Of a stretch of 41,160 nt of DNA, positions 16,067 through 23,662 are shown one piece after another. Each line of letters begins with the position of its first letter. The stretch's first letter is position 1. A program made the translations under genes and the position numbers. The notes beneath the pieces were generated by a model. That model was given only the letters and a program-made list of their open reading frames with translations. It was not told where the DNA came from and ran no database searches. Origin of the DNA: Methylobacterium sp. E-065 (GTDB taxonomy: Bacteria; Pseudomonadota; Alphaproteobacteria; Rhizobiales; Beijerinckiaceae); NCBI RefSeq assembly GCF_022829605.1, contig NZ_JAKSYD010000300.1, positions 1 to 41,160 on the forward strand. Direction: 5' to 3'.

Positions 16067-16432
16067 TCAGTGCAAGCCCCGCGTGAGGGCCACGACCGCG
16101 CCGACGATCACCAACGCCTGAAACCCGATCGAGCCGATCGTCCACTTGATGATCTCGGCCTTGATGGCCTCGATCCTGGCCTCCAGGCGCAGCTCCGCCT
16201 CGCGCAGGTCGGCCTTCGTGGAGAGCCGCAGCGCTTCATTGTCGGTCTTCGTTGAAAGCCGCAACGCCTCGATATCCGTCCGGACCATAGCGATATCGGT
16301 CTTGGTCGCCAGATCGCTCTGGATCGCCTCCGCGACGGCATCGGCCAGGCCCTCTGCCTGCTCCGACGACATCTTCGCCTTCTCGCGGAGCGTGCGGACG
16401 AAGCGGAGCGTATCGAAGGCGACGGCGGTCAT
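16067..16432 (-). CDS. DUF1640 (CCDC90-like) coiled-coil membrane protein
   Basis: A 121-residue protein: FDTLRFVRTLREKAKMSSEQAEGLADAVAEA, then a long coiled coil with a degenerate heptad-like repeat (IEALRLSTKTDNEALRLSTKADLREAELRLEARIEAIKAEI), then a single C-terminal helix (IGFQALVIVGAVVAL). This is the layout of DUF1640 proteins, distant relatives of mitochondrial CCDC90/MCUR1, anchored in the inner membrane by the tail. The repeated ALRLSTK unit shows local duplication at the DNA level. Bacterial function is unknown. Confidence 0.75.
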   Translation of the reverse strand: MTAVAFDTLRFVRTLREKAKMSSEQAEGLADAVAEAIQSDLATKTDIAMVRTDIEALRLSTKTDNEALRLSTKADLREAELRLEARIEAIKAEIIKWTIGSIGFQALVIVGAVVALTRGLH

Positions 16433-16794
16433 GCGTCGATACCCGGCCCGTGACCGGGCCTCAGCTCCATCACCTGCGGCTCGGGGGCGGTCATCGTGGT
16501 CGGCCAGCGCGGAGGTTCGGATGCGATGACCGGGAGCATATCGAAGCGCGCATCGCGTGCAAGTGCATCATCCTGAACGATGAGGTCCGGATTTCGCAAA
16601 AAGAGGATGCGGACGCAAAGCCTCACTGCAAAATTTCAGTGCCTTGCCACAACTCCGATGCTTTGGGCGATGTTGACCGTGATCGGATCCGGGCGATGGA
16701 TTCTCAGGAGCGATCGTGATTCCGGTCGGCGATGATCGTCCGCTGCCGCGATCGTACTCTGCCCCGATCTTGCGGCCCGGGCGCCGCGCGCGTC
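16433..16794. other. Intergenic region without a clear gene
   Basis: 362 bases between two minus-strand genes. About 16560-16680 is less GC-rich than its surroundings. No recognisable product is seen on either strand; it presumably contains the promoter of the DUF1640 gene. Confidence 0.5.
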
Positions 16795-18033
16795 TCAGGG
16801 CGTCAGCGGCACCTCCAGCCGGAAGCAGGCGCCCCGCGGCGTCGTCGGTGTCGTGAGCTGGCCGCCGAGCTGGCGGGTGAGGCTGCCGACGACCCGCATG
16901 CCGAGGCTCTTCGAGGCGCGCCCGACCTCGAAGCCCGGCGGCAGCCCGACCCCGTCATCGGCCACCTCGACCACGAGCATGTCGGGCCGGGGTTCCGCCC
17001 GGACCCGGATCTCGCCGCCCTCCGGGTGCGTCCCGAGGGGGTAGGCGTATTTGAGCGCGTTGGTGACGAGTTCGTTGACCAGCAGCCCGATCGGGATCGC
17101 CCGATCGGCCGAGATCCGGAACGGCGCGGCCGCGCAGGCGAGCCTCTGGTCCGGACGCCCGCCCGCGAGGTTGGCCACCAGGGTTTCGAGGAACGGCGCG
17201 AGGTCGAGCTCGCCCGGAACCCCCTCCCCGTTCCCGTCTCCGCCCCCGTCGCCTTGCCGCCAGAGCTGGTCGTGGACCCCCGCGATCGCCTCGACCCGGC
17301 TGCGCGCATCCGTCAGGGCCGCGTGCACGGCGGGCTCGGCCTCGGCGGCGCGGGCCTGGAGGGCGAGCAGGCTCGCCACGATCGCGAGGCTGTTCTTGAC
17401 CCGGTGGCTCATCTCGCGGGCGAGCAGGTCCTGGCGGGCCAGGGCCGCCCGCAGCAGGCTCTCGGTGCGCTGGCGCTCGATCGCGCCGCCGAGCAGGTTG
17501 GCGAAGCCCTGCATGAAGGCGATGTCGGCCTCCGCGAACATGCCCTCGCGGGTATCGTCCACCTCCAGCACCCCGAAGGCGCCCTCCCGGTTCTCGATCA
17601 GCACGTTGATCGCCCGGCGGACGCCGTGCTCGGCCATGAGCTGGGGCGTGCGGAACCGGGTCTCGGCGGCGAGGTGGTTCGAGATCACCGGCCGCCCGGT
17701 CTTCAGGGCGAAACCCGCCGGCGAGGCGAAGTCGGCGCCGACCCGCGCCTTGCCGATCACGTCGGGTCCCCAGCCGACGCCCGCCCGCACCAGCAGCGTG
17801 TCGGCGCCGGGCCGGTATTCCAGGGCCTTGCAGAACTCGGCCCCCATGCCCTGCGCGCACAGCTCCGTGGCCCGCTGCAGCAGGTGATCGACATCGGTGC
17901 CGCGCAGGGCCTCGACGCCGAACTCCGACAGGATCGCCTGCTGGCGCAGGCGATAGTCGAGATCGGGGCGCGAGGCGTCCTGCGGCGCGTTCGGGCTGGG
18001 TTCCACTTCGGTCAGGTCGGTCTTTATGGTCAT
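16795..18033 (-). CDS. GAF-domain sensor histidine kinase (HisKA_2 type)
   Basis: A 412-residue soluble kinase. Residues about 40-185 are a GAF domain (VDHLLQRATELCAQGMG, FASPAGFALKTGRPVIS, NVLIENREGAFGVLEVDD). The dimerisation/phosphorylation helix is LLAREMSHRVKNSLAIV with His210, the HisKA_2 pattern. The ATP-binding domain has the N box (LLVNELVTNALKYAYP), G1 (VADDGVGLPPGF) and G2 (SLGMRVVGSLTRQLGGQ). There are no membrane segments, so it senses a cytoplasmic signal. HisKA_2/HWE kinases often feed PhyR in the alphaproteobacterial general stress response; a NepR-like gene lies 2.3 kb downstream on the other strand, so that link is suggestive only. No response regulator is adjacent. Confidence 0.85.
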   Translation of the reverse strand: MTIKTDLTEVEPSPNAPQDASRPDLDYRLRQQAILSEFGVEALRGTDVDHLLQRATELCAQGMGAEFCKALEYRPGADTLLVRAGVGWGPDVIGKARVGADFASPAGFALKTGRPVISNHLAAETRFRTPQLMAEHGVRRAINVLIENREGAFGVLEVDDTREGMFAEADIAFMQGFANLLGGAIERQRTESLLRAALARQDLLAREMSHRVKNSLAIVASLLALQARAAEAEPAVHAALTDARSRVEAIAGVHDQLWRQGDGGGDGNGEGVPGELDLAPFLETLVANLAGGRPDQRLACAAAPFRISADRAIPIGLLVNELVTNALKYAYPLGTHPEGGEIRVRAEPRPDMLVVEVADDGVGLPPGFEVGRASKSLGMRVVGSLTRQLGGQLTTPTTPRGACFRLEVPLTP

Positions 18034-18203
18034 GAAGACAGCAGAGTACGCGGACTTGCGCGGACAGGCCAACGCTTCGTCCGCGCAAGTCCGTGGCCGG
18101 ATGCAGGTTTCCGCCGCACCCGTCGTCGCACCCCCGCCGATCACCGGAGCCGCCGGCCCCGTGCGGCGTTCGTCCGTCAACCCCGACGCGAGGAGCGCAC
18201 AGC

Positions 18204-18467
18204 ATGGCCGACGACGTGAACGGACTCTCCGACAAGGCGCTCTCGATCTTCGCCTTCGCGGCCTATCACCGCCTCGTCAGCGGCGAGCGGGTCACCTCGG
18301 TGATCCGCAAGGACGGCGCCGGACACGAGGCCGACCCGCAGGGCGTGAAGGAGCTGGAGGCGCGCGGCCTCGTCACCGCCGGCGAGACCGATATCGCCCT
18401 GGGCGAGGCGGCGCAGCAGGCGGTCGAGACGATGGTCGCGGCCCTGCGCCAGGCGGTCGGGCGCTGA
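18204..18467 (+). CDS. Small conserved protein, unknown function
   Basis: An 87-residue, mostly helical, soluble protein: DKALSIFAFAAYHRLVSGERVTSVIRKDGAGHEADPQGVKELEARGLVTAGETDIALGEAAQQAVETM. The second half has the feel of a small winged helix (ELEARGLVTAGE as the wing turn) but is too short to assign. GAGGAG at 18192-18197 gives a good ribosome binding site for ATG 18204, which is why the longer open frame is not used. It is divergent from the sensor kinase, with a 170-bp gap that could hold shared regulation. Confidence 0.7.
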   Translation: MADDVNGLSDKALSIFAFAAYHRLVSGERVTSVIRKDGAGHEADPQGVKELEARGLVTAGETDIALGEAAQQAVETMVAALRQAVGR

Positions 18468-18476
18468 GGCGATGCG

Positions 18477-19094
18477 TCATGCGGGCGCCGCGGCGGCCAT
18501 GTCCTTGATGCGCCAGAGGTAGCGCGCGAGGATCGAGCGGTACGGCGCGAAGGCCGCCGCCACGGCGCGCGTGTCGGCCTGGCCGGTCAGCCGACGCAGG
18601 CACCCGACCGCCGCAACGTCGCCCTCCGGCCAGATGTCCGGGTCGTGGAAATGGAAGATGCCGACCATGTCGGCCGTCCAGGGGCCGACGCCGCGGATAC
18701 CGCACAGGATCGCCGCGCGCTCCGGATGCGGCAGCCCGGCCAGCTCGGGACCGAGCAGGCCCGCCGCCTCGGCCGCGACGATCGCCTGCAGGGCCCGGAC
18801 CTTGTTGCCCGAGAGGCCGCAGGCCCGCAGGAGGTCCGGGTCTCCGGCCGCGAACAGGGCGCGCGGCGTGCCGGCGGCCGCGGCGGCGGCCGCCTCGATC
18901 CGCCCCCAGATCGCCGCGGCGGCCCGGGTGGAGAGCTGCTGGTTGACCACCTCGACGAACAGGCGCTCGGCGACGCAGGAATGCGCCGCCGGCTCGATCC
19001 GGATCGGGCCGGTCCGCTCCAGGGCGTCCCGCAGGGCCGGATATGGGCCGGCCGCCGGCAGGAGATGGGTGTGCAAAAGATCCAGGGTTTCCAA
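18477..19094 (-). CDS. DNA-3-methyladenine glycosylase (AlkA-like, HhH-GPD)
   Basis: About 205 residues of the HhH-GPD DNA-glycosylase superfamily. FVEVVNQQLSTRAAAAIWGR is the conserved helix following the substrate pocket, GLSGNKVRALQAI leads to the hairpin GIRGVGPWTADMV, and the catalytic Asp lies in IWPEGDVAAVG. It excises alkylated bases in base-excision repair. No ATG occurs in the conserved part: a TTG at 19094 (then ETLDLLHTHLL) or a TTG at 19076 are the only plausible starts, because a family A repeat occupies the DNA immediately upstream. The start is therefore uncertain. Confidence 0.8.
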   Translation of the reverse strand: METLDLLHTHLLPAAGPYPALRDALERTGPIRIEPAAHSCVAERLFVEVVNQQLSTRAAAAIWGRIEAAAAAAAGTPRALFAAGDPDLLRACGLSGNKVRALQAIVAAEAAGLLGPELAGLPHPERAAILCGIRGVGPWTADMVGIFHFHDPDIWPEGDVAAVGCLRRLTGQADTRAVAAAFAPYRSILARYLWRIKDMAAAAPA

Positions 19095-19210
19095 AGGGCT
19101 ACGCCCTTTGGCGGGGTGCCGGGGCGAAGCCCTGGCGCATCGGGCGAAGCCCGACAGCAGGGCGCTGCCCTGCAGCCGCAAAAGGTCGCGGACCTTCTGA
19201 AACCCGGACC
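19085..19210. repeat. Hairpin composite overlapping the glycosylase 5' end, family A copy 4
   Basis: CCAAAGGGC (19091-19099) and GCCCTTTGG (19103-19111) form the hallmark hairpin, followed by CGGGCGAAGCCCG and GCAGGGC/GCCCTGC stems (to about 19180). The composite occupies what should be the ribosome binding site and start region of the minus-strand DNA glycosylase gene. Confidence 0.8.
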
Positions 19211-19312
19211 TTCAGGACGAACGACATGATGGGAAACGCGGATGGTGCGGGCATTCGATAACAGGCTCCTGGCGATGCGGCGATCGACGGGACGACCGCT
19301 CTGGCGGGCGTC

Positions 19313-19870
19313 ATGACCCTCTTCTTCACCGCGGACACGCATTTCGGCGATCCGCACATCCTCCGGCACCAACGGGCCCGATTCGCTACGATCGAGGCCC
19401 ATGACGAGACCCTGATCGCCCGGTGGAACGCCGTCGTCGGCCCCGGGGACAGCGTCTGGCACCTCGGCGACTTCGCCGCCCATGCGAGCCGCGCGCATTG
19501 TGCGGCGGTCTTCGCCCGGCTCAACGGGACGAAGCGCCTCGTCCGGGGCAACCACGATTCGAACCGCGTGCTGGACCTGCCCTGGGCCGAGCCGCCCGTG
19601 GACAGTGTCCGCCTGTCGATTCCGGACGCCGAGGGCCGGGAACACCGGCTGTTCCTGTCGCACTACGCCCACCGGGCGTGGCCGGGCCTCTGGCGGGCGA
19701 CGCGCCATCTCTACGGCCACAGCCACGGCTGGCTCGCCGACACGACCCGGTCCTGCGACGTCGGCGTCGATGCCTGGGACGCGCGCCCGGTCACCCTCGA
19801 CGCGATCCTGGCGCGTCAGGCGGCGGCCGCTCTCGTGCCGGAGGAACTCGCCACCCAGGGTCTGCGCTGA
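19313..19870 (+). CDS. Metallophosphoesterase family protein
   Basis: A 185-residue calcineurin-like phosphoesterase. The dinuclear metal site reads TADTHFGD (Asp8, His10), WHLGDFA (bridging Asp), RGNHDSN (Asn, His) and LFLSHYAHR plus LYGHSHG (His ligands). Small stand-alone members of this group hydrolyse phosphodiester or phosphomonoester bonds in the cytoplasm; no substrate can be inferred. It starts at ATG 19313 (MTLFFTADTHF), where the beta strand begins. The next gene begins 36 bases after its stop, so they may share a transcript. Confidence 0.85.
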   Translation: MTLFFTADTHFGDPHILRHQRARFATIEAHDETLIARWNAVVGPGDSVWHLGDFAAHASRAHCAAVFARLNGTKRLVRGNHDSNRVLDLPWAEPPVDSVRLSIPDAEGREHRLFLSHYAHRAWPGLWRATRHLYGHSHGWLADTTRSCDVGVDAWDARPVTLDAILARQAAAALVPEELATQGLR

Positions 19871-19906
19871 TTCCCATACGGGATTCCCTCAGGAGGCCGC
19901 ACCGCC

Positions 19907-20230
19907 ATGACCGACACGCCCGCACCACCGCCCGGCTGGGCCGAGGCCGCCGTCCGGGCCGCGACCGAACTCGGGCTCGGGACCGCCTTCGCGGAGATGG
20001 CCCGGACGGACAGGGACCGGGTCCTCCGCCGCGCCGGGCAGATCCTCGCCGGACAGGGGCAGGCCCTGCCGCCCGGCTGGGAGCGCGCGCTGGCGCGGCT
20101 GCTCGGGGGCGATGATCCGGGTCGCGCCGACGAGACCGGCCGCCCGGCCGACGCCGCGTTGGCGCGCGACACGGCCGACACGGTACTCGCCGAGAAGGGC
20201 GAGGTGTTCGCACCCGAAGACGACGCCTGA
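19907..20230 (+). CDS. Small soluble protein, unknown function
   Basis: A 107-residue acidic protein: PPPGWAEAAVRAATELGLGTAFAEMARTDRDRVLRRAGQILAGQG, then a short Asp/Ala-rich C-terminal half ending AEKGEVFAPEDDA. It is predicted helical and without membrane segments or Cys. AGGAGG lies about 14 bases before the ATG. It lies between the phosphoesterase and the NepR-like gene, on the same strand. No family recognised. Confidence 0.6.
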   Translation: MTDTPAPPPGWAEAAVRAATELGLGTAFAEMARTDRDRVLRRAGQILAGQGQALPPGWERALARLLGGDDPGRADETGRPADAALARDTADTVLAEKGEVFAPEDDA

Positions 20231-20316
20231 AACGCCGGTGTGCACCGTCGGTCTCCTGGAAAACTCTGTGGCGTCCGGCGGTTGCCGTCGCCCGGGCCGG
20301 GGCCGATGTAGGGGGC

Positions 20317-20580
20317 ATGCCCCAATCCGAATATCAGCGCGCCGCCCCGAGACCCATCAACACGCGATCCGCCGCACGGACTGGTCCCGACGGGGCGCCG
20401 GCCGCCCTGCGGGTGGTTCCGATTGCGGGCCGTCCGGTCCTCGACGCGCAGACGCGCGTCCGCCTCGGCCACGAGCTGCGCGCGCTGTACGATCCGGTGA
20501 TCGACGAGGCTCTGGATCCCCGGCTGGCGGAGCTGCTGCTGCAGCTCGACGCGGACCGGGCGGGGAAGGCTTCGCGCTGA
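20317..20580 (+). CDS. NepR-like anti-sigma factor
   Basis: An 87-residue protein whose C-terminal half matches NepR: RVRLGHELRALYDPVIDEALD (first helix) and RLAELLLQLDADR (second helix). NepR binds EcfG-type sigma factors in alphaproteobacteria and is removed by phosphorylated PhyR, releasing the general stress response. The N-terminal half (about residues 1-40) is a disordered basic/Pro/Ala tail, also usual for NepR. Neither phyR nor a canonical ecfG is adjacent; the nearest partner is the sigma-factor gene that converges on it at 21745. Assignment is by motif only. Confidence 0.8.
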   Translation: MPQSEYQRAAPRPINTRSAARTGPDGAPAALRVVPIAGRPVLDAQTRVRLGHELRALYDPVIDEALDPRLAELLLQLDADRAGKASR

Positions 20581-20911
20581 GGATCCTGTCGGACGCGTCC
20601 GCGCGTGCAGCCGAGAAGGGGGCTCCCATCGGCGGATCGGGGGGATGTCGCACCGATGGGAGCCGAGCCGAGCCGACGGATCGACCCAACCCGCTTCATG
20701 TCGCCCAAGTCTGCACCCGGGCGCTTTCACCTAAGTCAAATTTCCTGCTGAATACACGCGGATAAGCGACGAATTTGCGTATTCAGGGTTGAAGCTCTGC
20801 CGGGCAAGCCGGTCGGGAGCCGCATCCCGACAGGCGGCCTCCAGCTCTCGAACACGGATGACGCTCGGACGGGCCCAGGCCTCGGCCCGGTTTTCTTGGC
20901 CGCGGCGATCT
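20581..20911. other. Convergent intergenic region between nepR-like and sigma genes
   Basis: 331 bases, gene-free. Besides the 12-bp inverted repeat it holds an A+T-rich dyad: CTGAATAC (20748-20755) pairs exactly with GTATTCAG (20779-20786), with the inner GCG/GCG repeat. This 39-bp dyad is compositionally unlike its surroundings and could be an operator, or a small-RNA or terminator structure. Confidence 0.5.
20621..20664. terminator. 12-bp inverted repeat downstream of the NepR-like gene
   Basis: GGCTCCCATCGG at 20621-20632 is the exact reverse complement of CCGATGGGAGCC at 20653-20664, with a 20-base spacer. It lies 40 bases after the stop codon. There is no T-run, so terminator function is inferred from position. 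Confidence 0.5.
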
Positions 20912-21745
20912 TCAGGCGGTGGTGCCGGTCACCGACAGCATCACGCCGTCGTTGCCGATCTCGGCCCCGCTGTAGCCGAGCATCCGGGCGAGCTGCTCCC
21001 GGGCGCGCCAGACCCGGCTCTTCACGGTGCCGATCCGGCAGTTCATCACGGCGGCGGCTTCCTCGTAGCTCAGGTTCTCGATCGCCACGAGGACCAGCGC
21101 CTCCCGCATCATCGGTGCGAGCCGGTCGAGGGCGGCGCGCACGTCCTGCAGGTCGAGGTGCCCCCCCTGCTCGGGGATGCTGGTCAGCCGTTCGGCGTGG
21201 TTGCCGTCGGAATCCGCGATCTCGCGGCCCTGCTTGCGGTGCTGGCTGTAGAAGACGTTGCGCAGGATCGTGAACAGCCACGCTTCCAGGTTGGTGCCGG
21301 GGGTGAAGCCGCCCCGGCCGCGCCAGCCGCGCAGCAGCGTGTCCTGCACGAGGTCGTCGGCCGCCGCCGGGTCGCGGGTCAGCGAGACCGCGAAGCGGTG
21401 CAGCGCCGGCACCACCTCCAGCAGGCCGGCGCGGAACGTCGCCTCCCGCGCGCCCTCGGCCCGGGTAAGGGCGGTCTCGAGGCGGGCCAGGAGTTCGGCG
21501 AAGCGGTGCGAGGTGGCCCCCGGCGCCGGGCCGATCCGGTCGTAGGCATGGCCGAGCAGGGTGCCCAGATGGGCACGCACGGCCTCCGGCAGGCCGTGGC
21601 GGATGTCGTCGCGCGTATCCTCGGCAGATTCATCGGCGACATCCGCGACGCGATCCTCCAGCGAATCGGCCAAGGGGTCGGCCAGGGGGGCGCCCAAGGG
21701 ATCGACAACGCGATCGAGGAGGGATGAGCCTTCGGGTGCGGGCAT
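20912..21745 (-). CDS. ECF sigma factor (EcfG-type) with NepR-like N-terminal segment
   Basis: A 277-residue sigma factor. Residues about 105-170 are region 2 (ALHRFAVSLTRDPAAADDLVQDTLLRGW and LEAWLFTILRNVFYSQHRK) and residues about 198-258 are region 4 (LAPMMREALVLVAIENLSYEEAAAVMNCRIGTVKSRVWRAREQL), typical of EcfG/ECF15. The unusual part is residues 53-92: PEAVRAHLGTLLGHAYDRI followed by SHRFAELLARLE, which has the NepR helix pattern (LGxxL..AYD...RFAELLxxLE). Residues 1-50 are an acidic disordered tail. The sigma factor may therefore carry its own tethered inhibitor. This is my reading of the pattern and is not proven. Confidence 0.8.
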   Translation of the reverse strand: MPAPEGSSLLDRVVDPLGAPLADPLADSLEDRVADVADESAEDTRDDIRHGLPEAVRAHLGTLLGHAYDRIGPAPGATSHRFAELLARLETALTRAEGAREATFRAGLLEVVPALHRFAVSLTRDPAAADDLVQDTLLRGWRGRGGFTPGTNLEAWLFTILRNVFYSQHRKQGREIADSDGNHAERLTSIPEQGGHLDLQDVRAALDRLAPMMREALVLVAIENLSYEEAAAVMNCRIGTVKSRVWRAREQLARMLGYSGAEIGNDGVMLSVTGTTA

Positions 21746-22127
21746 TCAGGTCCGGTCGTCGGCGATCGGGCCGGTCGTGCCCGCACGCGGTTGTCGCGCG
21801 CCGAGCCCGCCCATGCCGCAACATGGGTTAGCGGTTTGCCCGAACGCCCATCGGCCACGGGATTCCCATGGCTCGGTCTGCCCCCCAGCCCCCCGGCACC
21901 GGCGCCGCGCGAGCGCGGACCCGGATCGGCCCGGTCGAGGGCGCGGCCGGCCAGCGGGTTCTCCGCGCCGGGTTTCAACGGCGATGTTGCAACCGAAAGG
22001 CGAACCGTTGCCTGCGATAGGGCGTTCCCTGGACAAGTGCGGCCCTCGATCGCGTCCCCGGGCGCCTCGGAACCTCCGCTCAGCAGCCGTCCCAGAACGC
22101 GTCCCACAACCCCGCCCGGAATCCGCG
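21746..22127. other. Divergent intergenic region, sigma / YihY
   Basis: 382 bases between divergent genes, with no credible gene, no notable repeat and no recognised sigma-consensus. It must hold the promoter of the sigma gene and that of the YihY-type gene. Confidence 0.4.
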
Positions 22128-23288
22128 ATGCCCGTTCCCGAACCCGCCCGCTCCGAGGCCGCCGGTCCGCAGGGCCACGCATCGACGGTCTGGACGCTGG
22201 CGCTGGCCACCGCGCTGATCGGCCTCGTGGCCCTCCCGCGCCGGCCGGGCCGGCCGGCCCCGGACCAGAGCTCGGATCAGGATGGCGCCCGCCGGCCCTC
22301 CCCCTCGCATGAAGGCGGCGCGGCGCATGCCGTCGCCCGGACCGAGGCCGATCGCGGGCGCGGCGCCGCCACGCCCGCCGAGATCCCCGCCAAGGGCTGG
22401 AAGGACATCGCGCTGCGCACCTATCGCGCCATCGGCGAGAACCGGCTGTCGCTGATCGCGGCCGGCGTCACCTTCTTCACCCTGCTGGCGATCTTCCCCG
22501 CGGTGGCGGCCCTGGTCTCGTGCTACGGCCTCGTGGCCGACGCCTCGACCATCAACGCGCAGCTCGCCAGCCTCCAGGGTATCCTGCCCCAGGGCGCGCT
22601 GGAGATCGTCGGCGATCAGGTCAAGCGCCTGAACGAGCAGGGCGACACCACCCTGGGGTTCAGCCTGGTCTTCGGCATCGTCCTGTCGGTCTGGAGCGCC
22701 AATGGCGGCGTGAAGCACGTCTTCGACGCGCTCAACCTCGTCTACAACGAGCGCGAGCGTCGCAATTTCGTCGTGCTCAACCTCGTCTCCCTCGGCTTCA
22801 CCGCGGGGGCGCTGCTGTTCCTGATCCTGGCGCTGTCCGCGGTGGTGGTGCTGCCGCTGGTGCTCACCTATGTCGGGCTCGGGGCCGACGCGTGGTGGCT
22901 GACGCTCCTGCGCTGGCCGGCTTTGTTCGTGGCGGTCCTGCTCGGGCTCGCCCTGCTCTATCGCTACGGCCCCAGCCGGGACGCGCCGCGCTGGCGCTGG
23001 GTCACGCCGGGGAGCGCGCTGGCGGCTTTGCTGTGGATCGCCGCGTCGCTGCTGTTCTCATGGTACGTCGCCCATTTCGGCAGCTACAACAAGACCTACG
23101 GCTCGCTCGGCGCGGCCATCGGCTTCATGACCTGGATCTGGCTCTCGACCATGATCGTGCTGGCCGGCGCCCAGCTGAACGCCGAGATGGAGCACCAGAC
23201 CGCCGAGGACACCACCGTCGGCACGCCGCAGCCGCTCGGCACCCGCCGGGCGCGCATGGCCGATACGGTGGGCGCCGCCGCGGAGTAG
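22128..23288 (+). CDS. YihY/BrkB-family inner-membrane protein
   Basis: A 386-residue protein. It has an N-terminal helix (STVWTLALATALIGLVALP), a variable Pro/Ala loop, then the family core: YRAIGENRLSLIAAGVTFFTLLAIFPAVAALVS, LGFSLVFGIVLSVWSANGGVKHVFDALNLVYNERE, four further helices (VLNLVSLGFTAGALLFLIL; ALSAVVVLPLVL; WPALFVAVLLGLALLYRYG; GSALAALLWIAASLLFSWYV) and the signature GSYNKTYGSLGAAIGFMTWIWLSTMIVLAGAQLNAEME. This is the UPF0761 (YihY/virulence factor BrkB) family, once annotated as RNase BN; its function is unsettled. It is divergent from the sigma gene. Confidence 0.88.
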   Translation: MPVPEPARSEAAGPQGHASTVWTLALATALIGLVALPRRPGRPAPDQSSDQDGARRPSPSHEGGAAHAVARTEADRGRGAATPAEIPAKGWKDIALRTYRAIGENRLSLIAAGVTFFTLLAIFPAVAALVSCYGLVADASTINAQLASLQGILPQGALEIVGDQVKRLNEQGDTTLGFSLVFGIVLSVWSANGGVKHVFDALNLVYNERERRNFVVLNLVSLGFTAGALLFLILALSAVVVLPLVLTYVGLGADAWWLTLLRWPALFVAVLLGLALLYRYGPSRDAPRWRWVTPGSALAALLWIAASLLFSWYVAHFGSYNKTYGSLGAAIGFMTWIWLSTMIVLAGAQLNAEMEHQTAEDTTVGTPQPLGTRRARMADTVGAAAE

Positions 23289-23662
23289 CGCGCCGGCCCG
23301 TGGGGCCGGTGATCCGCCGGCTCAACCCCGGCAGGCGCAAGCAATGGCGGGTTCCGGGGCCGGCCCGGGTGAGGATTCGCGGGGCCTTGAGCCCGGCGTG
23401 ACCGTCCCGGTTGGGTAAACTAACACAGGTTGGCGCGCGGTTCTCCGGTCCGGGCACAAGCGGATCAGGAACATCCGGATTTCGCGATCCGGAAGACCTT
23501 TTGCCGTCCGCCGATCGAAATATCCGTGCCTGACAACTTGATCGATACCTTCGACGGCACCGTCGCGTGCGCCGACCCGGCCGCGACGCTCCGGATGGTC
23601 GCCGGACCGGCGGCATGAGGCCGGTCCGCACCCGCCCCGCCGCGACCTGACCGGAGGCGGGC
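23289..23662. other. Intergenic region
   Basis: 374 bases with no convincing gene. A short open frame at 23430-23618 lacks a ribosome binding site and a family and is not called. The region presumably contains the promoter of the Crp/Fnr gene. Confidence 0.4.

Noticed and set aside
16450..16719. An 89-codon open frame between DUF1640 and the kinase
   Set aside because: No ribosome binding site, no protein-like composition; not called.
23430..23618. A 62-codon open frame upstream of the Crp/Fnr gene
   Set aside because: No ribosome binding site or family; the part VPDNLIDTFDGTVACADPA looks a little protein-like but is too short to support.
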